From positions 2,604,001 through 2,668,000 of the forward strand of contig NZ_CP195158.1 in the NCBI RefSeq assembly GCF_051200825.1: 64,000 nt of DNA, in the 5' to 3' direction. The notes below the pieces were generated by a model. It was not told the origin of the DNA. It saw only the letters and a program-made list of their open reading frames with translations, and did not search any database. The DNA comes from Formosa sp030427735 (GTDB taxonomy: Bacteria; Bacteroidota; Bacteroidia; Flavobacteriales; Flavobacteriaceae). Of the stretch, positions 53,828 to 61,948 are shown piece after piece (position 1 is the first letter of the stretch; the number at the start of each line of letters is the position of its first letter). Position numbers and translations under genes: made by a program.

Positions 53828-55390
53828 TCAGTTTTTACGATTAATAAAAGACTCTTTTAAACCTTCTTCTACATTTTTCCAGATAAAGTTAAACACCGAT
53901 TTTGTTTTATCGCGTACCACCTTATTTTGGTGGTGTACAAAATTACCGTTTTCGTGCTTAGAATCTTTATGGATAAAAATATTAGCCAATCCAGATAACA
54001 ATTTATCTTTTTGATGGCGTTTATTTAAAACATGCACTTTAATGTTATCGTACTTCACATCGAATGTAAATCGCGACCGATCTAAATTACCATGAATCGT
54101 GGTATAAATTTTATTAAAAACACCTTCTACCCGTATGTTTAAATTAGTTTCTACAAAGGTATTTAAGCGGTAAGCAGGCAATCTGCCAATGTCTGCTTTA
54201 AACTCGAATTCATCCTGTTGGTTATTCACATCAAAAGTCCATACAGCATGTATTGGAGCAGTTTTCATAAAGTTGGCATTTACATCAATTTCTGTTTTAG
54301 TTGGCGCAGTATAGGTGTTGCTTATGTTTTTGATTTTAGCATTAAAATTATCGAATGTTATCTCGCCTGCATGCTTGCCGTATTTTATTTTTTCTTGGTA
54401 AGCAATATCACCACTATTTAACAGTAACGTATCTAAGGTTAAATCGAAACTTAAATCGCGTAACATTTTACTGTAGAGCGGTTTAATTGAAGTATCGTCT
54501 GCGACCAATTTATCGCGAAAGATTTCTAAAATAGGACGTTCTAATTGCACTTCTGGACTCTTAAAATAAAATCGCTTATTTACAAAGCCAAATTCTGGAG
54601 TGTTTATAATAATATTGTCTACTGCAAGATTAAAATGATCGCGTTCTTTTTTTATGATTTTAGACAATTCTTGCTTAGAGTATATGGTATTGAATTCTAC
54701 GTCGTTTATCTGCCACGCTTTGTTAGATAAAATCATATTTTTAATACGTATTTTCTCGAATTCTCCCACCTGAAAAGCCAAAGAGTCTGTAGTAATTTTG
54801 TAATCGGAATATTGTATAGGAATACTACTTAAAGCCGTTTCTTGATTAAAAAGCAAATGATTAATTTCAAAATTAACGCCTTTTGTATTTAAATAAATAG
54901 AATCTTTAGAACCTTGAAAAATTGTAACTTTCGCATCGTTAAGATTAAAATGATCTATCACTATCGTTTTACTAAAATTGTTTAGTCCCGATTTGGAATC
55001 TGACGAAGTTTTGGTAGCTAACGAATCTTTTTTTATGTATGTAAATTCTGGTTTTTGTAAAATCAATTCGGTTAAATGAATTTTATTGTAAACCAAATAC
55101 TCCCAAAACTTAACATCTTCAACAATAAAATCCTGTAATTTAATATGAAATTGAAGCTTATTTTTTGTCTCTTCGGTAATAACCACCTCTGGCTTGGTAA
55201 CTTGTAAAGTGCCTTCAATAACATCGACCTTTAAATCCTGGTAATTAAACGCCACAGTTTTGGGTAAAGTCTTTACTGTTTTTTCTAATTGATGCTTCAC
55301 AATATTATCGGCATAAAAATACAAGCCAGCTAATAGTATTGCCACAACAACTAAAATAACTCCGAATACTTTAAATAGTTTACGCTTCAT
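53828..55390 (-). CDS. AsmA-like / DUF748-type membrane-anchored protein
   Basis: A 520-residue protein with one N-terminal membrane segment (VFGVILVVVAILLAGLYFYA, about 9-28) and a long periplasmic region of repeated beta segments, as in the AsmA-like superfamily involved in lipid transport or outer membrane assembly. FNYQDLKVDVIEGTLQVTKP is the typical first repeat. The C-terminal 60 residues are basic. The specific role is unknown. It reads leftward alone, 76 nt upstream of uvrD, perhaps co-transcribed. Confidence 0.7.
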   Translation of the reverse strand: MKRKLFKVFGVILVVVAILLAGLYFYADNIVKHQLEKTVKTLPKTVAFNYQDLKVDVIEGTLQVTKPEVVITEETKNKLQFHIKLQDFIVEDVKFWEYLVYNKIHLTELILQKPEFTYIKKDSLATKTSSDSKSGLNNFSKTIVIDHFNLNDAKVTIFQGSKDSIYLNTKGVNFEINHLLFNQETALSSIPIQYSDYKITTDSLAFQVGEFEKIRIKNMILSNKAWQINDVEFNTIYSKQELSKIIKKERDHFNLAVDNIIINTPEFGFVNKRFYFKSPEVQLERPILEIFRDKLVADDTSIKPLYSKMLRDLSFDLTLDTLLLNSGDIAYQEKIKYGKHAGEITFDNFNAKIKNISNTYTAPTKTEIDVNANFMKTAPIHAVWTFDVNNQQDEFEFKADIGRLPAYRLNTFVETNLNIRVEGVFNKIYTTIHGNLDRSRFTFDVKYDNIKVHVLNKRHQKDKLLSGLANIFIHKDSKHENGNFVHHQNKVVRDKTKSVFNFIWKNVEEGLKESFINRKN

Positions 55391-55479
55391 TAGGTTACAG
55401 ATGATTCTTATACCAAAATAGTTAAAAGATTTGTAACTGCAGTATTTAATTATTAGGTTTTATATCTGTCGTATTTCTT

Positions 55480-55508
55480 TTGTCTTGGTCTTATTTTAAA
55501 TATATTTA
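55480..55508 (+). promoter_or_regulatory. Promoter of the FMN glutamate-synthase-like gene
   Basis: TTG (55480-55482), 18 nt, then TATATTTA (55501-55508), one base from the consensus, 24 nt before the ATG. Confidence 0.5.
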
Positions 55509-55532
55509 CTGCTACCTAAAAATTTGAAGGAT

Positions 55533-57095
55533 ATGAATTTAAGCAGTATTAGCTGGTGGGTCTGGTTTGTTATTGTACTTGTAGTTATAGCGATTCGAGA
55601 TGTTTTTATTCAGAAAAAACACACCATTAGCCACAATTTCCCTATCGTGGGCCACTTGCGATATTTATTGGAAAGTATAGGCCCTGAAATGCGACAATAT
55701 TTTGTAGCAAATAACCGCGAAGAGCTACCTTTTAACCGTATAGAACGCGGTTGGATTTATGCTTCTTCTAAACACGAAAACAATTACGAAGGTTTTGGCA
55801 CCGACCGCGATATTTATGCCATTCAGCATATTTTTATTAATAATGCCATGATTCCTTATAAACTTCAACCCAATCATCCTAATCTAACAGACAACACTTT
55901 TTTACCGTGTGCAAAAGTTATAGGCTTGCACCATAACAGGAAAAAACCGTTTAGGCCTGCTTCGGTAATTAACGTCTCTGCAATGAGCTTTGGTTCCTTA
56001 TCGGCAAAAGCTGTCGAGTCTTTAAACAAAGGTATTAAAATGGCCGACGCTTACCATAATACTGGCGAAGGCGGACTATCTCCATACCACAGTTATGGGG
56101 GTGATGTAATTTTTCAAATAGGGACGGCTTATTTTGGTGTTCGTGATGACGACGGCAATTTTTCTATGGACAAGCTAGTGGCATTAGTTCACAACAATCC
56201 GTTTGTTAAGGCCATAGAAATAAAACTTTCGCAAGGAGCAAAACCAGGTAAAGGCGGCGTATTACCTGCTGCCAAAATCACCGAAGAAATTTCTAAAATA
56301 AGACATGTTCCTCTAGGCAAAGATGTGGTGTCTCCACCAAGCCATTCTGCTTTCGACGATATTCCTGGTCTTGTACAATTTATTGAAGACATTGCCGAAA
56401 AAACAGGTTTGCCAGTAGGCATTAAAGCTGCTATAGGAAAATTAGACCAATGGGAACAATTAGCCGATGTTATAAAAACAACAGGCAAAGGCCCCGATTT
56501 TATTACTGTAGATGGTGGCGAAGGTGGTACCGGTGCAGCCCCACCAAGCTTTGCAGATCATGTTTCGTTACCTTGGGTTTATGGATTTAGTGATTTGTAC
56601 AAGCTCTTTTTAAGACGTGGTTTAACAGAACATATTGTATTTATAGGAAGTGGTAAACTAGGGTTTCCAGCCAAAGCTGCCATGGCCTTCGCTATGGGCG
56701 TAGATTGTATAAACGTAGCCAGAGAATCTATGATGAGTATAGGTTGTATACAAGCGCAAACCTGCCACACCAACAGATGTCCTGCTGGAGTAGCCACCCA
56801 AAGCAAATGGCTACAAAGTGGCATAGACCCAACCTTAAAATCTGTGAGATTGGCTCAGTATTTTAAAACTTTCAGAAAAGAATTTATAGAAATTACACAT
56901 GCTGCCGGTTACGAGCATCCTTGCCAATTTACCATGAGCGATATAGATGTTAATGTAGATGATAAAAACCTTTCGGAAGAACTAGATAAAACCTATAAGT
57001 ATCAAAAAACGGTTGTACCTTTTACCAGTATGCAGGACTTAAAAGATTGTCCTTATTTAGGCGGTAAAACAAAGAAAGAATCTGTTGCTATTTAA
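55533..57095 (+). CDS. FMN-binding glutamate synthase family protein
   Basis: A 520-residue protein with an N-terminal membrane segment (about 6-22) and a glutamate-synthase central/FMN barrel domain: MSFGSLSAKAVESLNKG, TGEGGLSPYH, KLSQGAKPGKGGVLPAAKI, VDGGEGGTGAAPPSF. C405, C411 and C416 have the C-x5-C-x4-C spacing of the 3Fe-4S site in GltS. There is no glutaminase domain, so it is not a complete GOGAT. Stand-alone members are widespread; their electron partner and substrate are unclear. I start at the ATG at 55533, not the TTG at 55524. Confidence 0.9.
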   Translation: MNLSSISWWVWFVIVLVVIAIRDVFIQKKHTISHNFPIVGHLRYLLESIGPEMRQYFVANNREELPFNRIERGWIYASSKHENNYEGFGTDRDIYAIQHIFINNAMIPYKLQPNHPNLTDNTFLPCAKVIGLHHNRKKPFRPASVINVSAMSFGSLSAKAVESLNKGIKMADAYHNTGEGGLSPYHSYGGDVIFQIGTAYFGVRDDDGNFSMDKLVALVHNNPFVKAIEIKLSQGAKPGKGGVLPAAKITEEISKIRHVPLGKDVVSPPSHSAFDDIPGLVQFIEDIAEKTGLPVGIKAAIGKLDQWEQLADVIKTTGKGPDFITVDGGEGGTGAAPPSFADHVSLPWVYGFSDLYKLFLRRGLTEHIVFIGSGKLGFPAKAAMAFAMGVDCINVARESMMSIGCIQAQTCHTNRCPAGVATQSKWLQSGIDPTLKSVRLAQYFKTFRKEFIEITHAAGYEHPCQFTMSDIDVNVDDKNLSEELDKTYKYQKTVVPFTSMQDLKDCPYLGGKTKKESVAI

Positions 57096-57118
57096 CATCA
57101 TTTTAAAACCCTTTCATT

Positions 57119-57149
57119 TTGCATTAACCGAAAAAAGCTAGTATGTTTG
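57119..57149 (+). promoter_or_regulatory. Promoter of the 173-residue membrane protein gene
   Basis: TTG (57119-57121), 20 nt, then TATGTTTG (57142-57149), a full consensus promoter 16 nt before the ATG. Confidence 0.65.
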
Positions 57150-57165
57150 CTCTAAACCCAATATA

Positions 57166-57687
57166 ATGAATCCAGAAAGCTTAATCAACTTACTTTTATA
57201 TACCATTCCTGCATTAATTACAGGTTTAATTGCTTATTACTTTTTTAAAGAACACACCAAAAACGAAGACGGCAGAAGACGGTTTTTGCTAAAAAAAGAC
57301 CTACAGGTAAACTCCATGCCTTTACGACTTCAAGCTTACGAACGTATGGCTTTGTTTTTAGAACGCATTACGCCTTCAAAATTATTAATTCGTGTACAAC
57401 CAATGTCGGCCGATAAAACCGATTACGAAACGCTTTTAATAAATAGTATAGAACAGGAATTCGATCACAACTTATCGCAACAAATTTATATTAGCGATGA
57501 ATGTTGGAATATAATTACAACTGCAAAAAATGCCACCATTCAGTTAATTCGTAAAGCGGCAATGTCTGAAAAAACAGATACCGCCAATAAGCTTCGTGAA
57601 GTAGTTTTAACCGAAATGATGGAAAAACGCGCGCCTAGCGATGCTGCTTTATCTTATATAAAAGAGGAAGTTAGCGACATGTGGTAG
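57166..57687 (+). CDS. Conserved membrane-anchored hypothetical protein (DUF7935-like)
   Basis: A 173-residue protein with one N-terminal membrane segment (LLLYTIPALITGLIAYYFF, about 9-27) and a cytoplasmic helical domain with PLRLQAYERMALFLERI, IEQEFDHNLSQQIYIS and a conserved-looking C-terminus. I recall this as a flavobacterial family of unknown function; the DUF number is from memory. It has its own promoter and is convergent with the patatin gene, 1 nt apart. Confidence 0.72.
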   Translation: MNPESLINLLLYTIPALITGLIAYYFFKEHTKNEDGRRRFLLKKDLQVNSMPLRLQAYERMALFLERITPSKLLIRVQPMSADKTDYETLLINSIEQEFDHNLSQQIYISDECWNIITTAKNATIQLIRKAAMSEKTDTANKLREVVLTEMMEKRAPSDAALSYIKEEVSDMW

Positions 57688-57688
57688 T

Positions 57689-58612
57689 TTAAGTTAAATC
57701 GTCTATACTGTCTTTTTCCGAAGGCACCCCATTAGAATGTTTCTGTTCAGCATAGTCGTACCCTTGTTTCCACCACTTTTCCATTAAAGGTTTACTAAAA
57801 ATTAACGAATTTTCGGTTAATTGGGTTGGCGTGTAATACAGGTTTAATTTAACACCTTTATTTTTTGCCAGTAATTTTCCGATCACAATATCATGATGTT
57901 CTACCTGATCTAAAAGATGCCCAAATAAATTAAGCATTAAAGAAAACGGGTTTTTACCCAAAACCTTATTGTTTTCCATATTTTCGGACTCTAAAATAAT
58001 GGCATCAATTTCGGTTGCGCCTCGGTTGATAGCTTCGCGAATTGGCACCACACAGGCAAAACCACCATCGGCATATTCGTAACCATCTACTTTGGCAATA
58101 GACATAAACGGAATATAATTACAGGAAATCCAAATCCATTCACAAAACGATTCGTAATCGTAATCTTTTATCGACTTATATTCCACCGTACTTTTAGACA
58201 GATTAGATACCGTGACAACAACATCTTCTTTGGTTGTTCTAAGCAGGTTAAATTCCGATTCTGTAAAATGTTTTTTAATATTGCGTTTCAGTGCTTTGCT
58301 TTCTCCAAATGTTCGTTTTCGTTTTATAAACTGAAGTATTGAATTCATGAAATTGATAGACACATACTCTCTATCTCCTTTTTTTCGCTGTACAAAAGGA
58401 CTCACACTAAAAATATCGCGTTGCGTAACATTGGTGTACATGGTATGTAATTTGCTCAAGTTACCAGTAGCCAAATGCGGAATAAGCAAACTGCCTGTAG
58501 AAGTTCCTAAATACATATCGTATTTACGATCTTTTCGTTCTATTAAATATTGGGCAACGCCACCAGCAAAAGCACCTTTACTTCCGCCTCCCGAAATAAC
58601 TAATGCTCTCAT
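57689..58612 (-). CDS. Patatin-like phospholipase (copy A)
   Basis: A 307-residue cytoplasmic lipid acyl hydrolase. The oxyanion motif SGGGSKGAFAGG (7-18), nucleophile S38 in GTSTGS and catalytic D182 in ADGG give the patatin Ser-Asp dyad. It lacks a signal peptide. It is the last gene of a translationally coupled set, its ATG overlapping the stop of copy B by 4 nt (ATGA). The first 23 residues equal those of copy B, while the rest is clearly diverged, including the C-terminal tail. Substrate unknown. Confidence 0.9.
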   Translation of the reverse strand: MRALVISGGGSKGAFAGGVAQYLIERKDRKYDMYLGTSTGSLLIPHLATGNLSKLHTMYTNVTQRDIFSVSPFVQRKKGDREYVSINFMNSILQFIKRKRTFGESKALKRNIKKHFTESEFNLLRTTKEDVVVTVSNLSKSTVEYKSIKDYDYESFCEWIWISCNYIPFMSIAKVDGYEYADGGFACVVPIREAINRGATEIDAIILESENMENNKVLGKNPFSLMLNLFGHLLDQVEHHDIVIGKLLAKNKGVKLNLYYTPTQLTENSLIFSKPLMEKWWKQGYDYAEQKHSNGVPSEKDSIDDLT

Positions 58613-59514
58613 CCTTCTTCTATTTGACTCATTTCTTCGTTTCTATATTTAGCAAAATCAAAACCACTTTGCCACCAGCTTGTCATTTTTTCCTTATCAA
58701 AAATCAAGGAGTTTGTAGTTAAAACCGTAGGAGTATAATAAAAATGAATGATGGCATTGTTATGAGAAGCAACATACTTTCCTATTCTTATATTTTGTTT
58801 TTCAATACGGTCTAACATAAAAGCAAACATATTGGTTAATAAAGAAAATGCATTTAAAGAAGGCATTCTATTAAATTGTGTTATTTCGGTTTGTAAAATA
58901 ATGGCATCAACCACGGTTGCTCCTCGCTTAATAGCTTCTTCTATTGGCACCATAGAGCCTAATCCACCATCGGCATACTCACAACCATTTTTTTTAACCA
59001 AACTCATAAACGGCGTATAATTACAAGATATCCAAATCCATTCGCAAAACTCATCGTAGTCGAAATCCTTTATAGATTTATATTCCACTTGATTAATAGA
59101 CAAATTTGCCACAGTAACAACAACATCTATGTTACTATGCTTTAACTCAAAAAACTCGGCTTCTGTAAATACGCTTTTAATGAGTTTTTTTAAGTTGAAA
59201 CTAGTACCAAATGTTTTACTTCCGTTAAGAATATTACGCAATACAGTTACATGATTTATTTTAATAGTTTCTATACCTTTTTTCTTTTTAATTAAAAATG
59301 GGCAACTACTAAAAATATCATCTTGAGTTACACTGGTATAAGCCGCTTTAATTTTATCTACTTTTTTAAGAGCTAAATGAGACGCTAATAAGCTACCGGT
59401 AGAGGTACCAATAACAATATCGTATTTATGCTTTTTATGCTCTAAAAGGTATTGTGCTACCCCACCGGCAAAAGCACCTTTACTCCCGCCTCCCGAAATA
59501 ACTAATGCTCTCAT
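58609..59514 (-). CDS. Patatin-like phospholipase (copy B)
   Basis: A 301-residue paralogue of copy A with the same catalytic layout: oxyanion SGGGSKGAFAGG (7-18), S38 in GTSTGS and D182 in ADGG, with the shared block EYKSIKD and CEWIWISCNY. It overlaps the M1 aminopeptidase gene by 4 nt upstream and copy A by 4 nt downstream, so all three should be made from one mRNA in coupled fashion. A tandem duplication is evident. Confidence 0.9.
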   Translation of the reverse strand: MRALVISGGGSKGAFAGGVAQYLLEHKKHKYDIVIGTSTGSLLASHLALKKVDKIKAAYTSVTQDDIFSSCPFLIKKKKGIETIKINHVTVLRNILNGSKTFGTSFNLKKLIKSVFTEAEFFELKHSNIDVVVTVANLSINQVEYKSIKDFDYDEFCEWIWISCNYTPFMSLVKKNGCEYADGGLGSMVPIEEAIKRGATVVDAIILQTEITQFNRMPSLNAFSLLTNMFAFMLDRIEKQNIRIGKYVASHNNAIIHFYYTPTVLTTNSLIFDKEKMTSWWQSGFDFAKYRNEEMSQIEEG

Positions 59515-61532
59515 TTTGTATGTGTTTCCTGTACTTGATTTATCAACTCTTGATAAGTCGGATCCTGTTGAAGCATTTGCAACATGGCCTTTGCCATTTT
59601 ACTAAACCTCCAATTATGATGCTTGGTAGCTTCTATTAAATTTGTTATTGCTGTTTCATTAAATAGTTTTAGTAAATTAACATAATTGAAAGCCAACTCT
59701 CTTACCTCGAAACTGTACACAGGGCTAGTGTACCCTATCAATTCATTAATATAAGTGTAATTATTATTTGGCGCATACTCTGGAGTAGATAAGGCTAGAG
59801 CCAACCATAACTGCCGTATGTTCTTAGAGTTGAAACCTATACTATTCTTGGTTTTGTTTAAATAATAGCTACGACTAATAGGAAAATTAGACCACAAATT
59901 ATATAAGGCCATTTCTTGGGTTTGATACGAGGGATCGTCTAATAAAGTTTCGTAGGCTGGTCTTAATGCTGATGGAATTTCAGTTAAAACTGAAGCTATG
60001 GTTTGCCGGACTTCGGTTCCGTTTTGTTTAATAACAGCTTCGGTAATCAGTTCGGGATGCGCACTGATTATTTGTTGCTTTTCAAAATAATATTTAGATG
60101 GATCTAACAAAAACGCCTTGTTATTATCTGCTACACAACTCAAATTATCGATATATTTTAAGTAGTAACTCATATCATCTTTTGTATTATTTAGCACAAA
60201 ATCTGTAGGAAATGTTTCAGATTGAAGCCAGATTTCAAAAAACGCATCTAGATTCTTACCACTAGCCTGCTCTGCGGCTTTAATAAAATCTGAAGTATTT
60301 ACATTTTGATATTGATGCGCAATTAAATAATTCTTTACAGCCGATTTAAATGCGACATCTCCAATTTCAGAACGCAAGGCATGCAATGTCCATGCTCCCT
60401 TTTTATAAAATGTTGTACTACTCGATTTCGGATTTAACAAAGCGGTACTTCCTCCGTTTTTATCTTGCGCTTCCAATTCTTTTGCATATTGGTATAATCG
60501 CATTTTATAATAATCTAAACCAAAAATATCGCGTTCTGCCAACAAGGCATAATAGGTTGCAAACCCTTCTTGCAACCAATGATCGGTACCTGAAACCTCG
60601 GTCACTAAATCGCCAAACCATTGGTGAGCCAACTCGTGCGCATTTACATTTACATAATTTCTATCGAAAAAGCCAATATCATCAACCATATAAGCATCCG
60701 AAAAAATGGTCGCGCTAGCATTTTCCATTCCTGCATACAGAAAATCCGAGACAGGAATTTGTTTATAATTTTGCCATGGGTAAGGCTCTCCAATTTCCGC
60801 CTCTAAAAAGTCGAACATCTGCTTGCTATATCGGTAAGTAGGCGCTACTTTTAACGAATCTTCTGGATAGTAATACAGTTCTATTGGCACACCTGTTTTA
60901 GAATACTCAGTGGTTTTATTATAGTTTCCTGCTGCCAATGCAAACAAATAATTGCTTATAGGCTTGTTAAATTGATACTTCCAAACCACTAAACTATCAG
61001 TTGCTGTTTGCGTTTTTAACTCGCCATTAGCAATTACGGTAAAGTCTTTAGGAAATTTCACCTGCAAATCTAAAGTAGTTTTCTCGTTCATATCATCAAA
61101 ACTAGGCAACCAATTACTAGTGTATTTACCCTGCCCCTGTGTCCAAACTTGTGGTTTTCCACCATTGTTCCATCCTATAAAATACATGGCTTTTTTAGGC
61201 GCTGTTTGGTAGTGTAACTGAATGCTATTCGCTTGCGATTTTTGAAACTTGCCAATAAGCCATAATTTAGTATTGGTTGTATAATACTGTACCGAATCGC
61301 CATTAAATCTCACCTTTGCAATCTGCATATTTTGAGCATCTATAAAAATGGAATCGGAAGGCTTCAAAATATCAAACACATAATTTACCGCTCCCGAAAC
61401 TTTATTGCGGTATGGATCAATTTCAAGATCAGCTTCTATCGATTTAAAATCTACAACATCCAGCTGTTGCGCCAACAGGTTCTGACTACATACAGCTATT
61501 GCAATAGTTACTAAGAATTTTAAATGTCTCAT
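59511..61532 (-). CDS. M1-family zinc aminopeptidase, exported
   Basis: A 673-residue metallopeptidase with a signal peptide (LVTIAIAVCSQNLLAQ, to about 22). The N-terminal beta domain is followed by the GAMEN-type loop AGMENASAT and zinc motif HELAHQ (H299, E300, H303) with E322 at the HExxH-x18-E spacing. The C-terminal region is helical (HEAT-like). It cleaves N-terminal amino acids from peptides, here in the periplasm or outside. Genes for two patatins follow with ATGA overlaps. Confidence 0.92.
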   Translation of the reverse strand: MRHLKFLVTIAIAVCSQNLLAQQLDVVDFKSIEADLEIDPYRNKVSGAVNYVFDILKPSDSIFIDAQNMQIAKVRFNGDSVQYYTTNTKLWLIGKFQKSQANSIQLHYQTAPKKAMYFIGWNNGGKPQVWTQGQGKYTSNWLPSFDDMNEKTTLDLQVKFPKDFTVIANGELKTQTATDSLVVWKYQFNKPISNYLFALAAGNYNKTTEYSKTGVPIELYYYPEDSLKVAPTYRYSKQMFDFLEAEIGEPYPWQNYKQIPVSDFLYAGMENASATIFSDAYMVDDIGFFDRNYVNVNAHELAHQWFGDLVTEVSGTDHWLQEGFATYYALLAERDIFGLDYYKMRLYQYAKELEAQDKNGGSTALLNPKSSSTTFYKKGAWTLHALRSEIGDVAFKSAVKNYLIAHQYQNVNTSDFIKAAEQASGKNLDAFFEIWLQSETFPTDFVLNNTKDDMSYYLKYIDNLSCVADNNKAFLLDPSKYYFEKQQIISAHPELITEAVIKQNGTEVRQTIASVLTEIPSALRPAYETLLDDPSYQTQEMALYNLWSNFPISRSYYLNKTKNSIGFNSKNIRQLWLALALSTPEYAPNNNYTYINELIGYTSPVYSFEVRELAFNYVNLLKLFNETAITNLIEATKHHNWRFSKMAKAMLQMLQQDPTYQELINQVQETHTK

Positions 61533-61606
61533 ATCAAAAAAAAGGACATATACGGCTTAACTTGAACACATACACCTCCTTAATAATTATACAGTTTACA
61601 AACCAA

Positions 61607-61807
61607 TTACTTTTCTTGCTTGGTTGCTTTCCAGCGTTTGTAATGCGGATATAACACAAACAGCGCTAATAAACTCCAAATAATTCTATATGTCCAAATA
61701 TTAATGTCGTACCCTAATAAATTAGCAGAAGTCAGATCACCAAAAAAACTAAAAACGACACTAAACACCGCTAAAAGTCCCATGAGTATTGAAATATTTT
61801 TATTCAT
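61607..61807 (-). CDS. Small two-helix membrane protein
   Basis: A 66-residue protein with two hydrophobic helices (about 5-24 and 38-58), a polar turn between, and a basic tail (HYKRWKATKQEK). The positive-inside rule puts both ends in the cytoplasm. No family recognised. It lies upstream of the M1 peptidase gene in the same direction (74 nt gap), with no terminator between. Confidence 0.6.
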   Translation of the reverse strand: MNKNISILMGLLAVFSVVFSFFGDLTSANLLGYDINIWTYRIIWSLLALFVLYPHYKRWKATKQEK

Positions 61808-61948
61808 TGATTTTTAATACTTTAATTAAATTTAACCGTAAAATAAGGCCATAAAAGCCCTAATTTGCTTAAATATAGCAAAGGTTTTAGTAAAACGGAT
61901 AAAATTTAAGATTTTATCTTTTCAAGTATAAGAATTATATTCGCTTTT

